A DNA stretch of 64,000 nucleotides, taken from the NCBI GenBank assembly GCA_023449855.1, contig JAEXHR010000085.1, forward strand, positions 1-64,000, given 5' to 3'. The position numbers and the translations under genes are program-made. The notes beneath the pieces were generated by a model. It was not told the origin of the DNA, searched no databases, and worked only from the letters and a program-made list of their open reading frames with translations. This document shows positions 8,491-17,524 of the stretch, one piece after another (position 1 is the stretch's first letter; each line of letters starts with the position of its first letter). The DNA comes from Pseudomonadota bacterium (GTDB lineage: Bacteria > Pseudomonadota > Alphaproteobacteria > Rhizobiales > Xanthobacteraceae).

Positions 8491-10104
8491 ATGAACCGCT
8501 TTGAAATCACCCGCCGCGCCGCGTTGCTGACCTCGGCCGCCATTGCAGCCAATGTGGCGAACCCGTTCCGCGCCTTCGCGCAGGAGACGCCCCGCAAGGG
8601 CGGCGTGTTCAATGTCCATTACGGTGCAGAGCAGCGTCAGCTCAACCCCAGCCTGCAGGCGTCCACCGGCGTCTACATCATCGGCGGCAAGATGCAGGAA
8701 GCGCTTGTCGATCTCGATGCCAACGGCCAGCCGGTCGGCGTGCTCGCCGAAAGCTGGGAGTCGTCGAAGGACGGCAAGACCATCACCTTCAAGCTGCGCA
8801 AGGGCGTGACCTGGCACGACGGCAAGCCGTTCACCTCGGCTGACGTCGAATTCACCGCCATGAACATGTGGAAGAAGATCCTCAATTATGGATCAACGCT
8901 GCAGCTGTTCCTCACCGCGGTGGAAACGCCCGATGCCCACACCGCCGTGTTCAAGTATGAGCGCCCGATGCCGCTCGGCCTGTTGCTGCGCGCGCTGCCC
9001 GATCTCGGCTATGTCTCGGCCAAGCACATCTATGAAGGCTCGAGCGATATCCGACAGAACCCGGCGAACCTCGCACCGGTCGGCACCGGCCCGTTCAAGT
9101 TCAACAAATATGAGCGCGGGCAGTATATCATCGCAGAGCGCAACGAGAATTACTGGCGCCCGAATGCTCCCTATCTCGACCGCATCGTGTGGAAGGTCGT
9201 CACCGACCGCGCCGCCGCCGCCGCGCAGATGGAAGCCGGCGACATCCAGTATTCGCCATTCTCGGGCCTGACGATTTCCGACATGGCGCGGCTCGGCAAG
9301 GACAAGCGTTTCGTCGTCTCCACCAAGGGCAATGAAGGCAACGCGCGCACCAATACCCTCGAATTCAACTTCCGCCGCAAGGAACTGGCGGATATCCGCG
9401 TCCGCCGCGCCATCGCGCATGCGATCAATGTGCCGTTTTTCATCGAGAACTTCCTCGGCGATTTCGCCAAGCCCGGCACCGGCCCGATCCCGTCGGTCTC
9501 CACCGACTTCTTCCCCGGCCCGAACACGCCGCAATATCCCTATGACAAGAAGAAAGCCGCAGCGCTGCTCGACGAGGCCGGCTTCAAGCCCGGCGCCGGC
9601 GGCACACGCTTCTCGCTGCGCCTCCTCCCTGCCCCGTGGGGTGAGGACATCTCGCTGTGGTCGACCTTCATCCAGCAGTCGTTGAAGGAGGTCGGCATCC
9701 CCGTCGAGATCGTGCGCAATGACGGCGGCGGCTTCCTCAAGTCAGTCTATGCCGATCACGCCTTCGACATTGCCACCGGCTGGCACCAGTATCGCAACGA
9801 CCCCGCGGTCTCGACCACCGTGTGGTATCGCTCCGGTCAGCCCGCCGGCGCGCCCTGGACCAACCAGTGGGATTGGAAGAACGATCAGATCGACAAGGTG
9901 ATCGACGACGCCGCCACCGAGATCGATCCGGTGAAGCGCAAGGCGCTCTATGCGGAGTTCGTCAAGGAAGCCAATACCGAACTGCCGGTGTGGATGCCGA
10001 TCGAACAGATCTTCGTCACCGTCATCACCGCCAAGGCGCGTAACCATTCCAACAATCCGCGCTGGGGCTCGTCGAGCTGGCACGATCTTTGGCTTTCCGC
10101 ATAA
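8491..10104 (+). CDS. Peptide/oligopeptide ABC transporter substrate-binding protein (family 5)
   Basis: A 537-residue periplasmic SBP_bac_5 protein of normal length. It opens with a Tat-like signal: the twin Arg in TRRAALLTS, then a hydrophobic run and cleavage near FAQE. Family motifs include VTWHDGKPFTSADVEFT (about residues 107-123), GTGPFKF and the C-terminal ELPVWMPIEQ. It delivers dipeptides, oligopeptides or similar ligands to the permeases at 10238-12048. AGGAG lies about 11 bp upstream of the ATG. A Family 3 repeat separates it from the permeases, as in the liv operon. Confidence 0.93.
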   Translation: MNRFEITRRAALLTSAAIAANVANPFRAFAQETPRKGGVFNVHYGAEQRQLNPSLQASTGVYIIGGKMQEALVDLDANGQPVGVLAESWESSKDGKTITFKLRKGVTWHDGKPFTSADVEFTAMNMWKKILNYGSTLQLFLTAVETPDAHTAVFKYERPMPLGLLLRALPDLGYVSAKHIYEGSSDIRQNPANLAPVGTGPFKFNKYERGQYIIAERNENYWRPNAPYLDRIVWKVVTDRAAAAAQMEAGDIQYSPFSGLTISDMARLGKDKRFVVSTKGNEGNARTNTLEFNFRRKELADIRVRRAIAHAINVPFFIENFLGDFAKPGTGPIPSVSTDFFPGPNTPQYPYDKKKAAALLDEAGFKPGAGGTRFSLRLLPAPWGEDISLWSTFIQQSLKEVGIPVEIVRNDGGGFLKSVYADHAFDIATGWHQYRNDPAVSTTVWYRSGQPAGAPWTNQWDWKNDQIDKVIDDAATEIDPVKRKALYAEFVKEANTELPVWMPIEQIFVTVITAKARNHSNNPRWGSSSWHDLWLSA

Positions 10105-10105
10105 C

Positions 10106-10197
10106 TCCGTCATTGCGAGGAGCGAAGCGACGAAGCAATCCAGAAGGCCGCAAGTAAGGAAGAACTGGATTGCTTCGCTTCGCTCGCAATGACGGAG
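10106..10197. repeat. Palindromic repeat, family 3, copy 1
   Basis: Arms CCGTCATTGCGAGGAGCG and CGCTCGCAATGACGG enclose GAAGCAATCCAG and CTGGATTGCTTC. This is the well-known rhizobial TCATTGCGAG repeat. It begins 1 bp after the binding-protein stop. Other copies lie at 13679-13756 and 16064-16150. Confidence 0.85.
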
Positions 10198-10237
10198 AGA
10201 ACTTGGCGTAACGTCAAATAGAAACTACACTGAGCGT

Positions 10238-11215
10238 ATGCGCATCCTTTCACTCGCGGGGCGACGGCTCGCCGCCTCGATCCCGACGCTCTTCCTGATC
10301 CTGATCGGCGTGTTCCTGCTGCTGCAACTGGCGCCGGGCGACACCGTCGATGCCATGATGGCGCAGATGGGCGGCGGCGATGCGGCGACCGCGCGCGAGC
10401 TGCGCAAGTTCTACGGCCTGGACGTCTCGGTGCCGGTGCAGCTCGTCAACTATCTGTGGCGGCTGGTGCAGTTCGATCTCGGCTTCTCCTCGATCTATGG
10501 CAAGCCGGTCGCCACCGTGATCTTCGAACGCTTGCCGGCGACGCTGCTGCTGATGACGGCATCGCTCTCATTTGCCTTCTTCTTCGGTCTCGTGCTCGGC
10601 GTCGTCGCCGCGCGCGGAGTCAATCGCTGGCCTGATACGCTGATCTCGACCCTCGGCCTGATCTTCTATGCCACGCCGTCGTTCTGGTTCGGCCTGATGG
10701 CCATCGTGGTGTTCTCGATCTATCTGCAATGGCTGCCGGCCGGCGGCTTCGAGGATGTCGGTGCGGTGCAGACAGCGTTCGAGCGGACGCTGGATATCGC
10801 GGCGCATCTGGTGCTGCCGACGCTGACGCTGGCGCTGATCTTCCTCGCCATCTATCTGCGCATCATGCGCGCCTCGATGCTGGAAGTGCTCAACCTCGAT
10901 TTCGTGCGCACCGCCCGCGCCAAGGGCCTCGATGAGACCCGCATCGTCGCCAAACATGTGCTGCGCAATGCGCTGCTGCCGATGGTGACGCTGATCGGCC
11001 TGCAGGCCGGCACCATGCTCGGCGGCTCCGTCGTCGTCGAAAGCGTGTTCTCGCTGCCCGGCCTCGGCCGGCTCGCTTATGAATCGGTGATCCAGCGCGA
11101 TCTCAACACGCTGCTCGGCATCGTCTTCGTTTCGGCACTGCTGGTGATCCTGGTGAATTTCCTCGTCGATCTCCTTTATGCCCGGCTCGATCCGCGCATC
11201 CAGGCGGAGGGCTGA
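10238..11215 (+). CDS. dppB: Peptide ABC transporter permease, DppB type
   Basis: A 325-residue inner-membrane permease with about six membrane segments. The first lies at residues 9-29, followed by the large periplasmic loop typical of DppB/OppB. The coupling (EAA) loop lies in FVRTARAKGLDETRIVAKHV (about residues 222-241). The C-terminal VVVESVFSLPGLGRL is a strong family marker. The gene is 2 bp from the second permease, so both are in one operon. Confidence 0.94.
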   Translation: MRILSLAGRRLAASIPTLFLILIGVFLLLQLAPGDTVDAMMAQMGGGDAATARELRKFYGLDVSVPVQLVNYLWRLVQFDLGFSSIYGKPVATVIFERLPATLLLMTASLSFAFFFGLVLGVVAARGVNRWPDTLISTLGLIFYATPSFWFGLMAIVVFSIYLQWLPAGGFEDVGAVQTAFERTLDIAAHLVLPTLTLALIFLAIYLRIMRASMLEVLNLDFVRTARAKGLDETRIVAKHVLRNALLPMVTLIGLQAGTMLGGSVVVESVFSLPGLGRLAYESVIQRDLNTLLGIVFVSALLVILVNFLVDLLYARLDPRIQAEG

Positions 11216-11217
11216 GG

Positions 11218-12048
11218 ATGGATGCGGTGAAACGCTATTTCCGTAGTCCCGCCGCCGTGGTCGGCCTGCTGCTGCTGCTCGTCGTCATCGCCATGGCTGT
11301 GAGCGCCGGCTGGATCTATCCCAACGATCCGCTCTCGCTCGCCGGGCGACCATTGGTCTGGCCCTTCGCCAATCCGCGCTTCCCGCTCGGCACCGACAAT
11401 TCCGGCCGCGACATCGCCGCGCAGATTTTCTACGGCGCCCGCATCTCGCTCCTGATCGGCGGAGTCGCGACATTGATCGCCGTGATCATCGGCGTGCTGA
11501 TCGGCGCCTTTGCCGGCTTCTATGGCGGCAAGGTCGACACGATCCTGATGCGCATCACCGAGGCGTTCCAGACGCTGCCGAATTTCGTTCTGCTCTTGGT
11601 GCTTGTCGCGGTGTTCGGCTCGACACTCACCACTGTGACCATCGCCGTCGGCATCGTGTCATGGCCCGCACCCGCGCGTCTCACGCGCGCCGAATTCATG
11701 TCGCTGCGCAGCCGCGAATTCGTCCAGGCTGGGCGCACGCTGGGGATGAAGGATTTGCAGCTCATCCTCGGCGAGATCCTGCCCAATGCGCTGCCGCCGG
11801 TCATCGTCTATGCGAGCGTCGTGATGGCCGTCTCGATCCTGCTGGAAAGCGCCCTCGCCTTCCTGCGTCTGTCCGATCCCAATGTCGCGTCCTGGGGCAA
11901 CCTGATCGGCCTCGGCCGCGACGTGCTGCGCGTGCAGTGGTATGTATCGGCGATCCCCGGCATCGCCATCCTGCTCACGGTGCTTGCGGTATCGCTGGTC
12001 GGCCAGGGGCTGAACGATGCGCTCAATCCGAGACTGAAAAGCCGATGA
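11218..12048 (+). CDS. dppC: Peptide ABC transporter permease, DppC type
   Basis: A 276-residue permease of usual DppC length. The N-terminal segment FRSPAAVVGLLLLL is followed by the marker FPLGTDNSGRDIAAQIFYGA (about residues 57-76) and the coupling loop REFVQAGRTLGMKDLQLI. The heterodimer with DppB forms the channel. The TGA overlaps the ATG of the ATPase gene (ATGA at 12045-12048). Confidence 0.94.
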   Translation: MDAVKRYFRSPAAVVGLLLLLVVIAMAVSAGWIYPNDPLSLAGRPLVWPFANPRFPLGTDNSGRDIAAQIFYGARISLLIGGVATLIAVIIGVLIGAFAGFYGGKVDTILMRITEAFQTLPNFVLLLVLVAVFGSTLTTVTIAVGIVSWPAPARLTRAEFMSLRSREFVQAGRTLGMKDLQLILGEILPNALPPVIVYASVVMAVSILLESALAFLRLSDPNVASWGNLIGLGRDVLRVQWYVSAIPGIAILLTVLAVSLVGQGLNDALNPRLKSR

Positions 12049-13670
12049 GCGAGACCATCCTCACCATCGAAGACCTCAGCGTCAAGCTGCCGAAAGGCGC
12101 GGATCGCACCCACGCGCTCGGCGGCGTGTCGCTGTCCATCGCCGCCGACGAGATCGTCTGCGTCGTCGGCGAGTCAGGCTCGGGCAAATCTGTGATGGCG
12201 AATGCCGTGATGCGGCTGCTACCGCCGGAAGTCGCCATCGATGGCGGGCGTGTGCTGTTCGAGGGCAAAGACCTCGCCAGCGCCTCCCATGCCGAGATGC
12301 GCAAAGTGCGCGGCGCCGGCATCGCCATGATCTTCCAGGAGCCGATGACCGCGCTCAATCCGCTGCGCACCATCGGCGACCAGATCGGCGAGATGTTCGA
12401 GATCCACACCGAACTCTCGAAGAAGGAGATCAAGGCGCGCGTGCTGGCGCTGCTTGCCGATGTGCGCATCCCCGATCCCGCGCAGGCCGCACGCGCCTAT
12501 CCGCACGAACTGTCCGGCGGCCAGCGCCAGCGTGCGATGATCGCCATGGCGCTGGCGCTCGATCCGCGTCTCCTGATCGCCGACGAGCCGACCACCGCGC
12601 TCGATGTGACGACGCAGGCGCAGATACTAAAGCTCATTCGCGAGCTGCAGAGCCGGCGCAAGACGGCAGTGCTGTTCATCACCCACGATTTCGGCGTGGT
12701 CGCCGAGATCGCCGACCGCGTGGTGGTGATGCAGCATGGCAAGGTGGTCGAGCAAGGCGCCGTGCAGGATGTACTGCACCATCCGCAGCATCCCTATACG
12801 CAGCAGCTCATCGCCGCCGTACCGCCGCTGACCGCACCGCCGCCGCGCAAGCTGAACGACGAGCACATCCTCACGCTGGAAAATGTCTCCAAGACCTATC
12901 GCAATGGCGGCTTCCTCGGCCGCGGCGCGCGGGTGACCCATGCGGTGAAGTCGGTCTCCCTGAAGCTGCCGCGCGGCGCGACGCTCGGCATTGTCGGCGA
13001 GTCCGGCTCGGGCAAATCGACGCTGGCGCGCTGCATCATCCGCCTGATCGATCCCGACGGCGGATCGATCGTACTCGAGGGTAGGGACTGGGCGAGCATG
13101 CCGCGCGAAGAGGTGCGGCGCGAGACCAAACATATCCAGATGGTGTTTCAGGATCCGTTCGCCTCGCTCAATCCGCGCCGCAAAGCCGGCGAGCTTGTGG
13201 CGCAGGGACCGATCGTGCATGGCGTGCCGCGCGCGCAGGCGCTTGCGGAGGCGAAGGAGCTGTTTCGTCTGGTCGGTCTCGATCCCTCGGCGATGGACCG
13301 CCTGCCGCATGAATTCTCCGGCGGCCAGCGCCAGCGCATCGGGCTTGCGCGCGCGCTCGCACTGAAGCCGGATGTGCTGGTGGCGGATGAAGCGGTGTCG
13401 GCGCTGGACGTCTCCGTGCAGGCGCAGGTGCTGAAGATGCTGCACGACCTGCGCGAACGGCTCGGCCTGTCGATCGTGTTCATCACGCATGATCTGCGCG
13501 TCGCTGCGCAGATCTGCGATCTCGTGGCCGTGATGAAGGACGGCGAGGTGGTGGAGCATGGGCTGGCCGGCGAGGTATTCGGCCGGCCAAAGCATCCCTA
13601 CACGCAGGCGCTGCTGGCTTCGATCCCCGGCGGGGATTTTACGAGGAAGAAAGAGGCGGCGACGGCGTAG
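12045..13670 (+). CDS. Peptide ABC transporter ATPase, fused DppD-DppF double cassette
   Basis: A 541-residue protein with two complete ABC ATPase domains. Domain 1 (about 1-255) has [24 protein letters not shown] and [12 protein letters not shown]. Domain 2 (about 270-535) has [24 protein letters not shown] and [12 protein letters not shown]. Each also has the peptide-transporter helical motif [10 protein letters not shown] or [10 protein letters not shown]. The fusion replaces the separate DppD and DppF of E. coli and occurs in many rhizobia. In domain 2 the residue after Walker B is DEA rather than DEP, a minor variant. The start overlaps the dppC stop; a long upstream extension of this frame lies within dppC and is rejected. 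Confidence 0.95.
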   Translation: MSETILTIEDLSVKLPKGADRTHALGGVSLSIAADEIVCVVGESGSGKSVMANAVMRLLPPEVAIDGGRVLFEGKDLASASHAEMRKVRGAGIAMIFQEPMTALNPLRTIGDQIGEMFEIHTELSKKEIKARVLALLADVRIPDPAQAARAYPHELSGGQRQRAMIAMALALDPRLLIADEPTTALDVTTQAQILKLIRELQSRRKTAVLFITHDFGVVAEIADRVVVMQHGKVVEQGAVQDVLHHPQHPYTQQLIAAVPPLTAPPPRKLNDEHILTLENVSKTYRNGGFLGRGARVTHAVKSVSLKLPRGATLGIVGESGSGKSTLARCIIRLIDPDGGSIVLEGRDWASMPREEVRRETKHIQMVFQDPFASLNPRRKAGELVAQGPIVHGVPRAQALAEAKELFRLVGLDPSAMDRLPHEFSGGQRQRIGLARALALKPDVLVADEAVSALDVSVQAQVLKMLHDLRERLGLSIVFITHDLRVAAQICDLVAVMKDGEVVEHGLAGEVFGRPKHPYTQALLASIPGGDFTRKKEAATA

Positions 13671-13678
13671 TTGTCACC

Positions 13679-13756
13679 CGTCATTGCGAGTGAAGCGAAG
13701 CAATCCAGAGAGCCAAGAACTGGATTGCTTCGTCGCTTCGCTCCTCGCAATGACGA
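13679..13756. repeat. Palindromic repeat, family 3, copy 2
   Basis: CGTCATTGCGAG at the left and CTCGCAATGACGA at the right, with inner GAAGCAATCCAG and CTGGATTGCTTC. It fills the gap between the convergent double-ATPase gene and the FAD oxidoreductase and directly abuts the latter's stop codon (13757-13759). Confidence 0.85.
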
Positions 13757-15058
13757 CTAAATTTCCTTCTTGTCTCGCCGCCGATAGACCAACAGCATGA
13801 ACGGCGCGAGCAATCGCATCAATCCGTGCGCAGCGATCGGCACCGGCTCGGAGAACGGCAGCGCCAGCTCGTCATCCGGCACGCCGCGCACCGCTTTCGC
13901 GAATTCATTGCCGAGCGCGATCGACAGCGCCACCGCGCGGCCGTTGCAGCCGGTCCAGCCGAATGCATTCGGACCGAGCTTGTGCATGCGCGGCAGGAAA
14001 TCGGTGGTCATGCCGACATAGCCGTTCCAGACATAGTCGAACTTCACGTCGCCGATCTCCGGCCACAGGCGCTGCAGCCGCGCGCCGACCATCTCCTTCA
14101 GCCGGCCCGTCTTGTCACCGAAGCCGATCACATTGCCGCCGGTGACGAGGCGATTGCGCGCGTCGTAGCGCATGAAATAGAGCTCGCCATGGGTATCCGA
14201 CACCGCCTGCCGGCCGGGGATGATCGTCTGGCGCGCCTGCTCCGACAGCGGCTGCGTCGCCATCTGCCAGGACAGCACCGGCATCACCTCGCTCGCGATG
14301 CCGGGCGAAAGCTGTTTCGAGAATTCGCCGGTATAGGCATTGCTCGCGACCACCAATGCGCGGGAGCTGATCTGCCCCTTGGCGGTCTTGACGATCCAGC
14401 GATCGCCCTGCCGGGTAAAACTTTCCACCGGCGAGCGCGCATAGATGCGGCCGCCCTGCTCCAGCACCACGCGTGCGAGGCCGCGCGCCAGCGCCAGCGG
14501 ATTGATGTGGCCGCCAGACTTGTTCCAGAAACCGCCGAACCATGCGGATGAGCCGAGCATCTTCTTCATCTCGTCCGACGACAACAGCTCCACCGGCGCG
14601 CCGTGCTTCGACCACTGCCGCACGCGGCGTTCGGCGATCTTGATGCGGCCCGGCGAATGCACCGGCTGGATCCAGCCATTCTGCTCGCCTTCCGCCTGGA
14701 TCTGGTAGCGACGGGTGAGATCGAACAGGATGGAAGCGCTGTCGCGGATCAGGCCGACGAGGCGTTCGCCGGCACCACCGTAGCGCTTGATGATGTCCTC
14801 GGGATCTGGCCGCGACAGCGTCGGGATCACCTGGCCGTTGTTGCGGCCGGAGGCGCCCCAGCCGGGCTCGACGGCCTCCACGACAGCGACATCGATCCCC
14901 TGCTCGCGCAGATGCAGCGCCGTGGACAGGCCGGTGAAACCGGCGCCGATCACGACGACGTCGGCCTCGACACTGCCCGTCAGCTCCGGAAGGTCGGGCC
15001 CAGCAGGCGTGACGGCGGCCCAGAGCGAATTCGGCCAGGGCGCATTTGCGGTTTCCAT
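13757..15058 (-). CDS. FAD-dependent oxidoreductase, D-amino-acid/glycine oxidase (DAO) family
   Basis: A 433-residue flavoprotein. The Rossmann motif is VVIGAGFTGLSTALHL (about residues 28-43), followed by VVEAVEPGWGASGRNNGQV, the pattern of PuuB/OrdL-like amine and amino-acid oxidases. The C-terminal FGWTGCNGRAVALS supplies the second FAD contact. It probably oxidises a secondary amine or amino acid, releasing an imine and reduced flavin. Start ATG 15058 is chosen for GGAAAGG about 7 bp upstream; a 33-residue N-terminal extension is possible but looks non-homologous. It ends against a family 3 repeat. Confidence 0.88.
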   Translation of the reverse strand: METANAPWPNSLWAAVTPAGPDLPELTGSVEADVVVIGAGFTGLSTALHLREQGIDVAVVEAVEPGWGASGRNNGQVIPTLSRPDPEDIIKRYGGAGERLVGLIRDSASILFDLTRRYQIQAEGEQNGWIQPVHSPGRIKIAERRVRQWSKHGAPVELLSSDEMKKMLGSSAWFGGFWNKSGGHINPLALARGLARVVLEQGGRIYARSPVESFTRQGDRWIVKTAKGQISSRALVVASNAYTGEFSKQLSPGIASEVMPVLSWQMATQPLSEQARQTIIPGRQAVSDTHGELYFMRYDARNRLVTGGNVIGFGDKTGRLKEMVGARLQRLWPEIGDVKFDYVWNGYVGMTTDFLPRMHKLGPNAFGWTGCNGRAVALSIALGNEFAKAVRGVPDDELALPFSEPVPIAAHGLMRLLAPFMLLVYRRRDKKEI

Positions 15059-15194
15059 CGTCAGCCTTTCCGGTCCCGCTTTCTTGCGGGATATTCCTAG
15101 CGAAACGCGGGGCAGATCACATGATCCGTTCCCTTGCGGCGGTTCCGCATTCTGCATAGTTTACGCGCCCAATCCAATGCAAGGTGGTGCACGC

Positions 15195-16052
15195 GTGACC
15201 CTCAAGAACATCATCGGAATCGACCATGCCGTGGTCTCCGTCAAAGACCTCGATGCCGCAGCCGCAATCTGGAAGAAGCTCGGCTTCACGCTGTCGCCGC
15301 GCGGCACCCACAGCGCCAAGATGGGTTCGGGCAACTACACGATCATGCTCGACCCCGACTATGTCGAACTGCTCGGCGTGATCGCCGAGACCGAACACAA
15401 CGCGCCGATGCGGGATTTCCTGGCCAAGCGCGGCGAAGGCGTCGAGCGCATCGCTTTCACCGCGGTGGATTCCGCTGCAGGCGCCGAAGAAATCCGCGCA
15501 CGCGGCTATGAGCCGATCGGGCCGACCGATTTCGAGCGCCCGGTGACGCTGCCGGACGGCACCGTGAGCGCGGCGAAGTTTCGCGTGTTTCACTGGCCGA
15601 TCGTCGAAGCACCGGGCGGGCTGCGCATTTTCGCCTGCCAGCACAAGACGCGCGAGACGGTCTGGATTCCCGAGCTGATGACGCATGCCAATACGGCGAA
15701 GCGCCTGAAGCAGGTGCTGATCGTCACCACCGAGCCGGAAGCGGATGCGGCGCATATGGCAAAGCTGATCGACGGCACCACCCGCAAGGAGAGCGACGAC
15801 GCCGTGGCCGTGCCCTCGGGCGGCGATCGTGCGGACTTCGTGTTCATGACGAAGGATGTGCTGGCGAAGCGTTTCCCGGGCACGTCGCTCGACGGCGCAC
15901 CGGCGCGCGGCGGCGTGGCGCTGGTGTTCATCGCCGGCGATCTGGCGGCAGCGGAGAAGGCTGTGGGGTCGGCGGGTGCGAAGACCGAGGTCGGCGTTGT
16001 CGTGCCGCCCGCCAATGCGAATGGCGTGCTGCTGGCGTTTGTGGAGGGGTAA
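15195..16052 (+). CDS. VOC-superfamily (glyoxalase-like domain) protein
   Basis: A 285-residue protein with an N-terminal glyoxalase/vicinal-oxygen-chelate unit: IIGIDHAVVSVKDLDAAAAI at residues 4-23 contains the first metal-type His. A second half (LKQVLIVTTEPEA onward) suggests paired VOC modules as in Glyoxalase_3 proteins. The start is GTG 15195 or ATG 15177, and AAGG spacing favours the GTG. The long upstream open frame overlaps the divergent oxidoreductase and is rejected. The substrate is unknown; neighbours suggest amino-acid or amine catabolism. Confidence 0.8.
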   Translation: MTLKNIIGIDHAVVSVKDLDAAAAIWKKLGFTLSPRGTHSAKMGSGNYTIMLDPDYVELLGVIAETEHNAPMRDFLAKRGEGVERIAFTAVDSAAGAEEIRARGYEPIGPTDFERPVTLPDGTVSAAKFRVFHWPIVEAPGGLRIFACQHKTRETVWIPELMTHANTAKRLKQVLIVTTEPEADAAHMAKLIDGTTRKESDDAVAVPSGGDRADFVFMTKDVLAKRFPGTSLDGAPARGGVALVFIAGDLAAAEKAVGSAGAKTEVGVVVPPANANGVLLAFVEG

Positions 16053-16063
16053 GGCCTTTCCCG

Positions 16064-16150
16064 CGTCATTGCGAGGAGCCCTTGCGACGAAGCAATCCAG
16101 TCTTTCCTCACCTGGCTTTCTGGATTGCTTCGCTGCGCTCGCAATGACGG
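16064..16150. repeat. Palindromic repeat, family 3, copy 3
   Basis: CGTCATTGCGAGGAGCC at the left, CGCTCGCAATGACGG at the right, with GAAGCAATCCAG and CTGGATTGCTTC inside. It lies between convergent genes and directly abuts the M20 peptidase stop codon (16151-16153). Confidence 0.85.
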
Positions 16151-17524
16151 CTACTTCTTCTCCCCCAAATCCCAGAACATCCCCGCCATGATGCGCAGCG
16201 CCTCCGCCGTCACCGGTTTGAGGATGTGCTCATCCGGTGCATGCTGCGAGCAGCCGGGATAGGAATGCGGGACCCACACGGTGGGCAGGCCGAGAATATC
16301 CGTGAACACATCGTTCGGCAGCGAGCCGCCGAAATTCGGCAGCAGCGCGGGCGGCTTGCCCGTGGTCTTGCGTACCGACTCCACCGCCCAGCCGACCCAG
16401 GGATTGTCGATATCCGTGCGCGAGGCGCTGAAGAATTGCGACTGGCTGACCTTGATGTCGCCAAAGCCCTTCGCCGCGAGATGCTTCTCGATGGCCGGCA
16501 CGACATTCTCGATATCGGTGCCGACGACGAAACGAAGCTGCAGCACCGCATGCGCTTCGCCGGGAATGGCATTCGCGGGGTTCGCGACATTGCCGGCATT
16601 GATGGCCAGCACTTCGAGCGTATTCCACGCATAGAGCCGCTCGGCGGGCGTCAGCCCTTCCTCGCCCCAGCCTTCCGACAGCGACGGTTCATCCGGCGTC
16701 GGCGCCACCACCACATCGGCGAGCGCCGCGCGAATCTGGTTGGTGATGCGGGGCGGCTTCAATGCGTCCAGCAGGATGCGGCCATCCCGATCGACCAACG
16801 TCGCAATCGCCGATGCGAGGATCGTCGCGGGATTGGCGAGCAATCCGCCCCAATTGCCGGAATGATGCGCACCGTCGCGCAGCTTGAGATCGAGATGGAT
16901 GCGGCGGCCACCGCGGCAGCCGAGAAAGATCGTCGGCCGCTCGGCGGACAGACGCGGGCCATCGGAGGCGAGGAACAGGTCGGCCTTCAACTCATCGCGG
17001 AGGCTCTCGCACACCTTCGGCAAATCGGGCGAGCCGATTTCCTCGCCCATTTCGACGATGAACTTCACATTGAAGCCGAGCTTGCCGCCACGCACTTCAT
17101 GCACGGCGCGAAGCGCAGCGATATTGATGGCGTGCTGGCCCTTGTTGTCGGCGGTGCCGCGGCCATAAACGCGCTCGCCCACCGTGGTGCAGCGCCATGG
17201 GTCGAGGCCGTCACGCCACTCGCCTTCCATGCCGGGCACGACGTCGCCATGGCCGTACATCAGCACGGTCGGCAGATCGTCGCTCTCGTGATAGGTGGCG
17301 AGCAGATTCGGCCCGCGGCCCGATGGCGACGGGACAATTTTCGTGGTGAAGCCGAGCGCCGTGAACTGCGGCACCAGCTCCTCGTCGAGATAGGCGCGCA
17401 GCTCCTCGCCGCGCTTGTCGCTCTGGCTCTCGGTCTTGTAACCGACCATGCGGTCCAGCACGGCGAGAAACTCGCCGGACTGGAATTGCGCGTCGATGCG
17501 CGCGATGGCTTGTTCGCGCGACAT
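16151..17524 (-). CDS. M20-family zinc metallopeptidase (dipeptidase-like)
   Basis: A 457-residue peptidase of usual M20 length. Metal and catalytic motifs are MYGHGDVVPG (about residues 89-98), TADNKGQH, and MGEEIGSPDL with the paired catalytic Glu. A dimerisation insert is present, and the C-terminal metal-ligand region is VPHSYPGCSQHAPDEH. It would hydrolyse dipeptides or N-acylated amino acids in the cytoplasm, a natural partner for the nearby peptide importer. Its ATG overlaps the stop of the class-III PLP enzyme by one base, so it is third in a three-gene operon. Confidence 0.9.
   Translation of the reverse strand: MSREQAIARIDAQFQSGEFLAVLDRMVGYKTESQSDKRGEELRAYLDEELVPQFTALGFTTKIVPSPSGRGPNLLATYHESDDLPTVLMYGHGDVVPGMEGEWRDGLDPWRCTTVGERVYGRGTADNKGQHAINIAALRAVHEVRGGKLGFNVKFIVEMGEEIGSPDLPKVCESLRDELKADLFLASDGPRLSAERPTIFLGCRGGRRIHLDLKLRDGAHHSGNWGGLLANPATILASAIATLVDRDGRILLDALKPPRITNQIRAALADVVVAPTPDEPSLSEGWGEEGLTPAERLYAWNTLEVLAINAGNVANPANAIPGEAHAVLQLRFVVGTDIENVVPAIEKHLAAKGFGDIKVSQSQFFSASRTDIDNPWVGWAVESVRKTTGKPPALLPNFGGSLPNDVFTDILGLPTVWVPHSYPGCSQHAPDEHILKPVTAEALRIMAGMFWDLGEKK

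Noticed and set aside
11661..12044. N-terminal extension of the double ATPase
   Set aside because: It lies entirely inside dppC in another frame; the ATG overlapping the dppC stop is followed by the family start.
10106..16150. Regularly recurring TCATTGCGAG repeats as a CRISPR array
   Set aside because: Copies are kilobases apart, each is itself a palindrome between genes, and there are no spacers or cas genes.
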